NCBI GenBank assembly: GCA_019694755.1
Contig: JAIBBI010000009.1
Coordinates: 1 to 64,000, forward strand
DNA: 64,000 nt
Direction: 5' to 3'
Source: Gemmataceae bacterium
GTDB taxonomy: Bacteria; Planctomycetota; Planctomycetia; Gemmatales; Gemmataceae
Position 1 is the first letter of the stretch; the number at the start of each line of letters is the position of its first letter. The position numbers and the translations under genes are program-made. Below, piece after piece: positions 17,465-25,153 of the stretch. The notes under the pieces were generated by a model. The model worked only from the letters and a program-made list of their open reading frames with translations, was not told where the DNA came from and searched no databases.

Positions 17465-19969
17465 ATGCGGCCAATGACATTTCGAGTAATCGCGCTATTG
17501 GTCGCGGCCGTCACGGCCGGGTCGGCAACGTCCGGCGTCATCTACCTCAAGGACGGATTTGCGGTCCACGGCAACGTTAAGAAGGAGATGGAACTGGTTC
17601 TGGACCCGGCAACCGGTCAACCGGTACCAATGTTCAAGGCCAGCCCGCAATTCCTACTCGATGATCGGGCCCGGTATGTCGTGTTCGGCCCGAAACAGGT
17701 CGAGTCCGCAGACAAGGACAAGGACATTCGCGACGGCCATGCCGTCTTTCAGACAGCATTCACGAGGGCGGGTAACAAGACCCGTCCGGCGATGGCGGTG
17801 ATCGGCCAGGCCGGGCCGTTCAACGACAAATGGGAGCGATCAGTCGCGATCACGCTCTACGACGACATGATGAAATTCGCCCGGCCGGGCGACCCGCCAA
17901 TCAACGACCCGACCTTGATCAACGGGCGGTACAAGCAGATCAATGCCAAGATCCGTCAGAAGATTACGCTTCTGTCTCCGTACTTTGTCCGCGTCGAGTG
18001 CTTCGAGTATGACTGGACCTCGAATTACCTTACAGATGAATTCGGCCCCTCGGTAATCCTCCCTCTCCTTCGGACGCATCCTGAAGTGGTGACCAAGCCG
18101 GACGGCCCCGCCGACTTTGATCGGCAGTTTCGTGTCCTTCGGTTTTGCATGCAGGCAGGGTGGTATCGGGAAGCCCAAGAGGAACTGAAGATGCTTCGCG
18201 GCCAGTTTCCGGGAATGAAAGATCGCCTTGATCAGGTCGAAACGGGGCTGAAGCAATTGCTTGTCCAGCAGTCGTGGGACGCGGCCGACCGGGCAAGTAA
18301 AGCCGGCCGGCACACGCGCGCCCAGGAGATTCTCAAGACGCTTAACATCGCGGATCTTCCGCCGGCAATACAGTTGGAAGCGTCCAACATGCAAGTCAAG
18401 TACGACGGACTCAACAGGAAAATGGAGCAATGCAGAGCCGCGCTCGCCATCTGCTTTGAGGAAGTCGTGGGGCCGCCCGTGCCGATAGTGGCCCAGGCCA
18501 TTCCTGTCATTTCGCGGGAACTGAATCTCGATGTTCTCGATCGACTTGAGCCGTTTTCCGCGCTTGGGCGACAGTTCGAACTCGATGTCCGGGCTGGAAA
18601 GCAAACGCAGTATACGGCCGATCAGATTCTCAGTTCAGCCGTCTCCGGTTGGGTCCTCGGCCCGGCCGCTGCCGAGGCGTCGGAAGCCACGGCAGAGCGG
18701 CTTTGGAAAGCCCGGGAGTGGGTTCTTGACCTTCAACGGACCGCAGCGCCAATAGATCGGACTCGAAAGCTCACGGCGATTCCGGGATCACTTGGAATCT
18801 CCGTCGACGAATGCGCCCGGATGATCACGTTGCTTCCTCCACCGGAGAATTCCGACGCGGTCGGCCCATTGTCAGGCGATCCGATCGATCGCCAGACGCG
18901 GCCGGCGTTTACGCAAAGGACCGCCTATTCCTATAAGGTCGCCCTCCCGCCCGAATACCATCCGAACCGGTCCTATCCACTGCTCATCGTGTTGCCAAAC
19001 GTCGGAGAGACTACGGCGCAGGCGATTCGACCCTGGTTGGCGGAAGGGGCCCGGTACGGTTTCGTCGTCGCTGCCGTCGATTGGGCGACCGCCCGAAATC
19101 GGTACGAGTACCGGGCGGATGAGCAGTTTGCCGCCGTGGATTGTCTGCGTGACATTCAACGGAGCATTCAAGTCGATTCCGACCGCGTTTTCCTGACCGG
19201 TAACGGGGAAGGGGGGAATGCTGCCATCGATATCGGCCTCTCGCATCCCGATTTGTTCGCGGGGGTCGTGCCGATGAACGGTCGACCGCGATGGTATGTC
19301 AATCAATGGTACTGGCGCAACGCCCAGGTCCTGCCGTTTTATGTCGTCATTGGTGAGCTGAGCGGCGATGTCCGGCCTTGGATCGCGGCCCTGACGGAAA
19401 AGTGGATCGAGAAGGGATATCAATCGCTGCTCGTCATGTATCGCGGCCGGCCGACCGACTTTTTCTCTGCCGAAGTGCCCAACATTTTCGACTGGATGAA
19501 CCGCAAACGGCGGGCACTAGGGTTTCCCGAGTTGGGACGGTCACCCAACAGCGGATTCAACGGCGAGGAGTTCCACTCATTCCGTCCGACCGATGACCGG
19601 TTTTATTGGGCAAGCTCGGATGCAGTGAACGAGAAGTTCACGATCTCGGATATGGCGACGACTCGCAAGGGAACCCCGGCCGCCATTCAGGCCAACATCC
19701 GCGACGGGAACCAAGTCACGGCGTTTACCCGCGGGCTCAAGCAACTCACGCTCTGGTTTGGCCGGGTCTACGATCCCCAGACGGGCGCTCGGGATATGAT
19801 CGACTTCTCCAAGCCCCTCCGCGTCACCCTGAATGGACGTCAGACGTGGTCGGGAAACGGAAAGCCGCTGACGCCCCGCATGGATGTCCTACTGGAGGAT
19901 TTCTGCCGACGCGGCGACCGAAAGCGGCTGTTCTTCGCCAAGGTCGAGTTCGACAAGATTCAACAGTGA
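17465..19969 (+). CDS. Secreted alpha/beta-hydrolase-like protein lacking the nucleophile
   Basis: An 834-residue protein with a signal peptide (MRPMTFRVIALLVAAVTAGSATS) preceded by AGGGAG. The N-terminal ~400 residues look like a helical, TPR-like region (RAQEILKTLNIADLPPAIQLEAS). From about residue 480 to 680 there is an alpha/beta-hydrolase fold of the esterase/PHB-depolymerase type (YPLLIVLPN, GFVVAAVDW, DSDRVFLTG). The nucleophile elbow, normally G-x-S-x-G, reads GNGEG: the serine position is glycine. So it is probably not a serine hydrolase and may bind rather than cut its ligand. A C-terminal ~150 residues has unknown function. Its end is 4 bp from the convergent HD gene. Confidence 0.82.
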   Translation: MRPMTFRVIALLVAAVTAGSATSGVIYLKDGFAVHGNVKKEMELVLDPATGQPVPMFKASPQFLLDDRARYVVFGPKQVESADKDKDIRDGHAVFQTAFTRAGNKTRPAMAVIGQAGPFNDKWERSVAITLYDDMMKFARPGDPPINDPTLINGRYKQINAKIRQKITLLSPYFVRVECFEYDWTSNYLTDEFGPSVILPLLRTHPEVVTKPDGPADFDRQFRVLRFCMQAGWYREAQEELKMLRGQFPGMKDRLDQVETGLKQLLVQQSWDAADRASKAGRHTRAQEILKTLNIADLPPAIQLEASNMQVKYDGLNRKMEQCRAALAICFEEVVGPPVPIVAQAIPVISRELNLDVLDRLEPFSALGRQFELDVRAGKQTQYTADQILSSAVSGWVLGPAAAEASEATAERLWKAREWVLDLQRTAAPIDRTRKLTAIPGSLGISVDECARMITLLPPPENSDAVGPLSGDPIDRQTRPAFTQRTAYSYKVALPPEYHPNRSYPLLIVLPNVGETTAQAIRPWLAEGARYGFVVAAVDWATARNRYEYRADEQFAAVDCLRDIQRSIQVDSDRVFLTGNGEGGNAAIDIGLSHPDLFAGVVPMNGRPRWYVNQWYWRNAQVLPFYVVIGELSGDVRPWIAALTEKWIEKGYQSLLVMYRGRPTDFFSAEVPNIFDWMNRKRRALGFPELGRSPNSGFNGEEFHSFRPTDDRFYWASSDAVNEKFTISDMATTRKGTPAAIQANIRDGNQVTAFTRGLKQLTLWFGRVYDPQTGARDMIDFSKPLRVTLNGRQTWSGNGKPLTPRMDVLLEDFCRRGDRKRLFFAKVEFDKIQQ

Positions 19970-19973
19970 CCGG

Positions 19974-20498
19974 TCAGCTCAGCGAGCCGAGCAGTGCCGT
20001 CACGGCGTCATAAGCGAGCTTGGTCTCGGCCGTGATTTGTGACTTGATATGGTCGAGGTAGTATCGGGCCCGCTTCAGCGTCTGGGGCCGACGCTCGGCA
20101 GGTAGTTGTTCGACATCGGAAAGATTGTCGTAGATATCGGCCAGCTTGAGCAAATGGACTTCCGGACCGCCAGCAGCGATCGCCCGGCAATAGACTTCTT
20201 CACGCTCGTGATCGATCAGTCTCTTGTCCTTGGAAAGAGCTGCAACCCAACGTGCGACGTTATGGCCGAACGCTTCGGCAATGTCGTCGTAGTCGGTCGT
20301 CGTGTCCTCAATCGTGTCGTGCAGGATCGCGGCCGTGAGGACTTCGTGATCCTGAATGCCGAATACCTCACGCGCAACCAGGCACACGCGGTAAGGGTGA
20401 CTGGCATAGGGCGTCTTGCCGTCCTTGCGCAACTGCCCCTGATGGGCCCGGGCTGCGAAACTGACGGCCTGCTGTAGTTTGGAGAAGGGGTAAGTCAT
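19974..20498 (-). CDS. Small HD-domain alarmone hydrolase (MESH1/SpoT-HD-like)
   Basis: A 174-residue stand-alone HD domain with the motif set of (p)ppGpp hydrolases: HQGQLRKDGKTPY, SHPYRV, LHDTIEDT and KLADIYDNL. It lacks the synthetase and regulatory domains of Rel/SpoT, so it belongs with small alarmone hydrolases. In principle it removes the 3'-pyrophosphate from (p)ppGpp in the cytoplasm, using Mn(II). Its ATG overlaps the stop of the His-rich protein gene by one base (TGATG) and has no clear ribosome site, so it is likely coupled to the metal operon upstream. That fits its metal-dependent chemistry, but the link is inference. Confidence 0.88.
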   Translation of the reverse strand: MTYPFSKLQQAVSFAARAHQGQLRKDGKTPYASHPYRVCLVAREVFGIQDHEVLTAAILHDTIEDTTTDYDDIAEAFGHNVARWVAALSKDKRLIDHEREEVYCRAIAAGGPEVHLLKLADIYDNLSDVEQLPAERRPQTLKRARYYLDHIKSQITAETKLAYDAVTALLGSLS

Positions 20499-21394
20499 CA
20501 GTAAGCGTATGGGTTCGGTTCCGGGGGAATGGTGCGGACATTGTCCATACCGTCAAGAAGGATCACGGCTATCCACTTGTTGTCTTTACCTGCGACCTTG
20601 CGGAATTCAATCTTGCCTTCCGCAGCAATCCACTGCCCCTGTTTGAATTGGATCGGAGACGGCGCGACGATGCGCACCTGCATCGGGATCGCGTCGGCCG
20701 CGCAACAGGTCATGTTGAGCCGGACGAGCGTGAATTCTTGAGGTTGATTCAACGGCATGTAAATGCCGCGCACCTCGACGATGTGCCCTTCGAAGTAGGC
20801 CCGCTTCGCTGATTCGTGGGCGGCGTCGGCCAACTCGCGGTAGCCCAGAGTCAGTTTTGATTTCGTGGCAATGACCCGATCCGAACCCTCCAGTTCCGTG
20901 GCGACGAGGTCCCGACCAATCCGGTCTGCGCTGAATCCAGCATTCGGGAGCTCAAGCAAGTACAGGATCACCGGAAGGAGCAGCACGGCGTACTTGGCGG
21001 GGGTCCAGGCATGGCTGTGTTCGTGGCCGCAATCGTGGTCATTGCAGCTTTCGTGGTGCGTGTGATCGTGCTCGTGATTATGGTCGCAATTGGCGTGCTC
21101 GTGCTCGTGCTCGTGCTCGTGTTTGTGATCGCAGTTGGCGTGATCATGCTTGTGCCCGTTGTCCGATATGGCGGCGCGGTGGGGAGTCCAAAGCGAAATG
21201 AACCGGACAGCCGACAGAACGATCAACGCGATTCCTCCCCAAAGTACCGGCTTGTGAAAGGGGGGCGCGAGGATCAGGCCGAGCTTGTCGGTCTGGTACA
21301 TGAGAGCCGCAATTATGCCGAGGGCCCCGCACGCGCCGACTGAGCAGATCTGGTCGAGGTAGTAGTTTTGATCCTGAGCGTGAGAGTGTGCCAC
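20498..21394 (-). CDS. YcgQ-like membrane protein with long histidine-rich loop
   Basis: A 298-residue protein of the TIGR03943/YcgQ type, with a GTG start and GAGGA eight bases upstream. There are two membrane helices near the N-terminus (about residues 15-35 and 48-66) and a third after the loop (KYAVLLLPVILYLLEL). The loop, about residues 78-128, is packed with His, Asp, Glu and a few Cys in HEHEHEH-like runs and should bind zinc, nickel or cobalt. The C-terminal ~170 residues form the soluble domain typical of the family. YcgQ proteins pair with YcgR permeases, and exactly such a gene lies 10 bp upstream. Confidence 0.85.
   Translation of the reverse strand: MAHSHAQDQNYYLDQICSVGACGALGIIAALMYQTDKLGLILAPPFHKPVLWGGIALIVLSAVRFISLWTPHRAAISDNGHKHDHANCDHKHEHEHEHEHANCDHNHEHDHTHHESCNDHDCGHEHSHAWTPAKYAVLLLPVILYLLELPNAGFSADRIGRDLVATELEGSDRVIATKSKLTLGYRELADAAHESAKRAYFEGHIVEVRGIYMPLNQPQEFTLVRLNMTCCAADAIPMQVRIVAPSPIQFKQGQWIAAEGKIEFRKVAGKDNKWIAVILLDGMDNVRTIPPEPNPYAY
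21054..21131. repeat. Short tandem repeats coding for the His/Glu-rich loop
   Basis: Hexamer-like repeats (GCTCGT units and GTGATC/GTGCTC variants) lie inside the His-rich loop of the YcgQ-like protein. They encode alternating His and Glu/Asp codons and are explained by the protein. Slippage here could vary the loop length between strains. Confidence 0.7.
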
Positions 21395-21404
21395 GGCGTT
21401 GTCC

Positions 21405-22355
21405 TCACCGGATGTGCGGCCGACCGACCCAGTCGGGCAGAAGATAGTGGGCTATCAGAGTATACACGAATGTCTGGACTGTTACACCGACGATTATGGT
21501 AATGATTACCCGGCGACTGAAAACCCGGGTAAACAGCAGAACCAGCTTGAGGTCCAGCATGGGGCCGAGCACGAGAAACGCCAGCTTCGGTGCGGCTGAA
21601 AGAGTCGAAAAACTAGCCGCGACGAACGCGTCGGCCTCGCTGCACAGGCAGAGCAGGATCGCGAGGCCCATCAGCGCCAGAATGGAGACCGCGGGGAACG
21701 AGTTGCCGATCGCTTCGACCTGCTGTTGCGATACGAACGCCCGGGTGATCGACGCGAGCAACGCTCCGAGGGTCAGGAACACCGTGATGTCGACAAAATC
21801 GTGCAGGGCTGTCTCCGCAATGGCCCCCAGCATTTTTGAGAGCGGCAGACGCTCGCCATTATCATCTTCGTTGTCGTTCGGTGCGTCCGGCCTGGCCGAG
21901 GGGATGAGAAGTGTGTTTCCAAGTCGCCGGTACTGTCGGTCGACCAGGGTGGCGGTCACGAAGCCAACGACGAATGCCATGCCGAGGCGGAGGGCGACCA
22001 TGCCCTCTGTGCCGTCGTATGCGGAAAAGGCCACCCAAGTGCTCAGAATTACCACCGGGTTGATGACCGGGCCGCACATCATGTACGCGGTACAGCAACT
22101 CAGCGGGAGTCCCTTGCGAAGCAAACGCCGCATCACCGGAACGATGCCGCACTCGCACATTGGAAACACCAGCCCGAGCAGGCAGCTCAGGGCGATCGCA
22201 GCGGGACGCCACTTGGGGACGAGGCGGGTAATCCACTGCTGAGGGACGGCATGCTCGAGGATGCCGGCGATAATCGATCCGAGGATGATGAACGGGAGCG
22301 CTTCATAAAAAATCGATGTGAAGCAGACAATGAGGTCTTTTACCTGAGCTTCCAC
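21405..22355 (-). CDS. YcgR-like permease (UPF0718/ArsP_1 family)
   Basis: A 316-residue integral membrane protein of the DUF318 permease family. Its GTG start has CGGAG seven bases upstream. About eight hydrophobic helices are visible. The family motifs are present: FPMCECGIVPV near residue 65 with paired cysteines, CGPVINPVV near 95, and LCLCSEADAFVA near 240. Family members include the ArsP organoarsenical exporter and metal-linked permeases. The partner YcgQ-like gene follows after 10 bp, and a metal ABC permease precedes it, so a role in metal homeostasis is the best reading. Confidence 0.88.
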   Translation of the reverse strand: MEAQVKDLIVCFTSIFYEALPFIILGSIIAGILEHAVPQQWITRLVPKWRPAAIALSCLLGLVFPMCECGIVPVMRRLLRKGLPLSCCTAYMMCGPVINPVVILSTWVAFSAYDGTEGMVALRLGMAFVVGFVTATLVDRQYRRLGNTLLIPSARPDAPNDNEDDNGERLPLSKMLGAIAETALHDFVDITVFLTLGALLASITRAFVSQQQVEAIGNSFPAVSILALMGLAILLCLCSEADAFVAASFSTLSAAPKLAFLVLGPMLDLKLVLLFTRVFSRRVIITIIVGVTVQTFVYTLIAHYLLPDWVGRPHIR

Positions 22356-22374
22356 GGCATCTCCGGAATCGGTT

Positions 22375-23319
22375 TCAGGTCGCTGCGGCGGGGGCCCGCC
22401 GGTCGCGTAGAATTCGCATCGTGAGCGAGCAGAAGAACATCACCACGGATAGTACGACAATCGTGCCGGACGGGCCGAGTTGAATCGGGTCGCCCCGACC
22501 CACGGGAATCGAAACCGTGCTACTGATCCAGAGCCCACCGATGCTCGCGGACAGGGCCGCCAGCATCGTCCACCAGAACATCCCGCGGGCGCTCCGGCCC
22601 AAATTGGCCGCGGTGGCAGCCGGGACCACAAGCATCGCGTTGATCAGCAGAGCGCCGACTGCTCGCAGGCAGAGGTTGACGATCAGCGCGAGCAGTGCGA
22701 TGAACAGGAAATTCAATAACCGCACCTTGATCCCGCGCGAACGGGCGAGACTGGGACTGAAGCTCGAAAACACAATGAAGTTGTAGCTCCAAGCGAGTAC
22801 GCCGGCGAGGAACACCAACATTAGGGAAAGAACGAGTATGTCGGTTTCCGTGACGAACAGGATGCTCCCGAACAGGAACTTCTCCGGGTCGAGAAAGGTG
22901 CTCCTTCGGAGCGTGGAAAGCAGCATTCCGCCAAACCCGACCGCGAAGGCGAAGAAGACGCCAATGACGGTGTCGCTGGCGAGCGACGTATTTTCCCTGA
23001 CGAACGCGATGGCGACGCCCACGATAATTCCAAAGACGACCATGACCAGTGGGACCATCCACTGATCGCGTTCGGGGTCGTTGCCCGCCAAGCTGAGGAG
23101 CATTCCGAGAGTGACGCCCGCGAAGGCGCAGTGGGCCAGTGCATCGCTGAAAAACGCCATCCGGCTTCCAACGACCAGGCCGCCAACCGATCCGCAAGCG
23201 ATCGCCACCAGAATCGCCATCACCAGGGCCCGGATCGCAAAGGGGGCCTGGAGCCAGAACCCCTCGGGCAGGCTGGCTGCGATCCGTTCGATTATTGTGC
23301 GTAGGCCTTCGATCCACAT
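22375..23319 (-). CDS. Metal ABC transporter permease (ZnuB/MntB type)
   Basis: A 314-residue membrane protein of the ABC-3 family, which imports zinc, manganese or iron. Eight to nine helices are visible, with the family segments SDALAHCAFAGVTLGML near residue 60 and VVPAATAANLGRSARGMF in the C-terminal half. The ATP-binding subunit and the solute-binding protein that it needs are not next to it in this window, so they must be encoded elsewhere or upstream genes have been lost. It heads a minus-strand run with the YcgR-like permease, the His-rich protein and the HD hydrolase. Confidence 0.92.
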   Translation of the reverse strand: MWIEGLRTIIERIAASLPEGFWLQAPFAIRALVMAILVAIACGSVGGLVVGSRMAFFSDALAHCAFAGVTLGMLLSLAGNDPERDQWMVPLVMVVFGIIVGVAIAFVRENTSLASDTVIGVFFAFAVGFGGMLLSTLRRSTFLDPEKFLFGSILFVTETDILVLSLMLVFLAGVLAWSYNFIVFSSFSPSLARSRGIKVRLLNFLFIALLALIVNLCLRAVGALLINAMLVVPAATAANLGRSARGMFWWTMLAALSASIGGLWISSTVSIPVGRGDPIQLGPSGTIVVLSVVMFFCSLTMRILRDRRAPAAAT

Positions 23320-23400
23320 ATTCGATTCGCAGCCGCATCCGTTCGTTGACCTCTATTCACACTAACGGCAGCCCGTCGGACCGGCGAGGCCAGATTCGAT

Positions 23401-23928
23401 TCACGGTTGGATGTTCGCAGGACTTCCGCACCGTTCGGCCAAGGCCTTCAGATGAATCTCGATGTACATGGCGGGATTCATCATCAGTCGGGCCATTGTC
23501 CGGATAAGGGGATTGGGAATGGTGCCGCGTTCCGTCAGGCGCACGACGCAACCGGTAGGTGTCGGCTCGACCTCGTATGTCCAGGTGCCTTCGAACATCT
23601 TGTTGCGGTCGTCGATCCGAGTCACCATCCGGTGGGGTGGAGCTTCCTCCACGATGAGGTCGAAACAGTTCTTGTCGACGTAGGTCAAACGGACGGCCTT
23701 CCGGCCTTCCGGGTCGGGCAGGTTCTCCACGGACTTGACAAGCTTCCACCAGGTCGGCCATTCGTCTGTTTTTCGCCAAAGTTCGTACACATCGGCAGGG
23801 GGGCAACTTAAGGTCAAAGATCGCGTGGCCACGTGGTCACGCGGAATGAATACGCCGACGATCGTCATCAGGCTGACAAGCCCGATCAGCAGGCCGGTAA
23901 TCGTCAGCATCCAGCCGAGCCAACCCAT
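23401..23928 (-). CDS. SRPBCC (START-like) family protein with membrane anchor
   Basis: A 175-residue protein; the start at 23928 is chosen because GGAGG sits six bases upstream. One N-terminal membrane helix (MLTITGLLIGLVSLMTIVGV) is followed by a polyketide-cyclase/START-like domain. Typical segments are PPADVYELWRKTDEWPTWWK, the strand-rich middle with FEGTWTYEVEPTPTGCVVRLTERG, and a long C-terminal helix. Such domains bind hydrophobic ligands; the ligand is unknown. It lies 81 bp upstream of the metal permease gene on the same strand and may share its transcript. Confidence 0.8.
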   Translation of the reverse strand: MGWLGWMLTITGLLIGLVSLMTIVGVFIPRDHVATRSLTLSCPPADVYELWRKTDEWPTWWKLVKSVENLPDPEGRKAVRLTYVDKNCFDLIVEEAPPHRMVTRIDDRNKMFEGTWTYEVEPTPTGCVVRLTERGTIPNPLIRTMARLMMNPAMYIEIHLKALAERCGSPANIQP

Positions 23929-24076
23929 GGAGCGCCTCCGGTCGTGGGGCATGTGTGGAGTTTCCGAAACGCGGCCGACATTGGTCTGCAGGGAGCCAGG
24001 AGAAATCAGCAGTCGACGGAAGCGAACATAAGATCCATTATCAGACAATGCGGCCCCGGGGGCATCCGAACACTCA

Positions 24077-24104
24077 ACGTCCGATAATGACCGTTATGTT
24101 ATGT
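24077..24104 (+). other. dif: Candidate XerCD dif site (chromosome dimer resolution)
   Basis: A 28-bp intergenic element with the layout of a dif site: left arm ACGTCCGATAA, 6-bp centre TGACCG, right arm TTATGTTATGT. The right arm matches the E. coli XerD arm TTATGTTAAAT at 9 of 11 positions. The left arm contains CCGATAA, as in actinobacterial dif sites as I remember them. The two arms match each other as an inverted repeat at 7 of 11 positions, with perfect ATAA/TTAT inner ends. It lies in a 230-bp gap between accA and the SRPBCC gene that contains no ORF. Judged by eye only. Confidence 0.45.
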
Positions 24105-24158
24105 TGTTCCTTCCGGAATTGGCTGGAAATGTGATGTTTTCGATCGGCCGTTCTGAGC

Positions 24159-25139
24159 TTAGTCGGCGTTGGTTGTTGCCGCTACTTCGTCGAATACGCC
24201 CATGCCGCGGAACTTCTGGAAGCGGTGATCGAGCAGGTCTTCTTTCGATAGCATGCCCAATTCACGGAGATGAGTTCGGAGGTATTGCTTCAGCGTGCTT
24301 CCCATCTCCCGTGGGTCGCGGTGAGCTCCGCCCAGCGGTTCGGGGATGATCTCGTCGATCACGCCGAGCCGTTTCAGATCTTTGGCAGTCATTCGCAGAG
24401 ACGCTGCGGCCCGGGGCTTGGTCTGCTCGTCCGCGACCTTCCAGAGAATCCCAGCGCACCCTTCCGGGCTGATGACCGAGTAGTAGGCGTGCTCCAGCAT
24501 ACTGACCCTGTCGCCGACCCCGATACCGAGCGCTCCGCCGGACCCGCCTTCCCCGATGACGACGCAGACGATCGGCGTCGGTACGCGGGCCATTTCAAAG
24601 ATGCTGGTTGCAATCAACTGAGCCTGGCCGCGTTCCTCGGCCCCGATCCCCGGGTATGCGCCCGGGGTGTCGATCAGGCAGATTACCGGAACGTTGAACT
24701 TCGCTGCGAGTTTCATCTTGGCGAGGGCTTTCCGGTAACCCTCGGGGTGCGCACAGCCGTAGAAGCACTCGGTGCGTTCTTTCAGCGTGTGGCCCTTTTG
24801 ATGTCCGACGATCAGCACCTTCTGATCATCAAGGCGAGCGAATCCGGTTCGTAGCGCGCGGTCATTGCCGAACGCACGGTCGCCGTGTAATTCCACGTAC
24901 TCGTTGAAGATCAGGTCGACGTAATCCAGCGTCTGGGGTCGATCCGGATGCCGACATATCTGCACGGCTTCCCACGGATGCAGTGACGAGTACTTGTGCC
25001 GTTTGAGGCTTGTCAGCTCTCGGCGGATACGACGGATTTCCTCCGCTCCCCCTTCGCCTCCGCCGGCCGCCTCGAGCCGCTCCAGCGTGGATTCCAGGTC
25101 CTGAATGTCCTTCTCAAACGGTAGCCAGGATATTGCCAT
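24159..25139 (-). CDS. accA: Acetyl-CoA carboxylase carboxyltransferase subunit alpha
   Basis: A 326-residue carboxyltransferase alpha subunit. With the beta subunit (not in this window) it transfers carboxyl groups from carboxybiotin to acetyl-CoA, giving malonyl-CoA for fatty-acid synthesis. The N-terminus LPFEKDIQDLESTLERLEA is typical, followed by HPWEAVQICRHPDRPQTLDY and the oxyanion-loop glycine runs GAYPGIGAEERGQ and GEGGSGGALGIGVGD. The ATG at 25139 fits the usual family N-terminus. An alternative TTG at 25157 would overlap the kinase stop (TTGA) and add six residues. It is the last gene of a three-gene run with a kinase and a ferredoxin reductase. Confidence 0.94.
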   Translation of the reverse strand: MAISWLPFEKDIQDLESTLERLEAAGGGEGGAEEIRRIRRELTSLKRHKYSSLHPWEAVQICRHPDRPQTLDYVDLIFNEYVELHGDRAFGNDRALRTGFARLDDQKVLIVGHQKGHTLKERTECFYGCAHPEGYRKALAKMKLAAKFNVPVICLIDTPGAYPGIGAEERGQAQLIATSIFEMARVPTPIVCVVIGEGGSGGALGIGVGDRVSMLEHAYYSVISPEGCAGILWKVADEQTKPRAAASLRMTAKDLKRLGVIDEIIPEPLGGAHRDPREMGSTLKQYLRTHLRELGMLSKEDLLDHRFQKFRGMGVFDEVAATTNAD

Positions 25140-25153
25140 GTGTCTGATCTTGC

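Noticed and set aside
21054-21131. Possible CRISPR-like or regulatory tandem repeat
   Set aside because: There are no spacers; the repeats are codons for the His/Glu-rich loop of a real gene.
24030-24100. Sequence resembling the 3' half of a tRNA on the minus strand
   Set aside because: The GTTCGGAT-like T-loop has flanks that do not pair, and no acceptor or anticodon stem can be formed; the region is better explained by the dif-like element and plain intergenic DNA.
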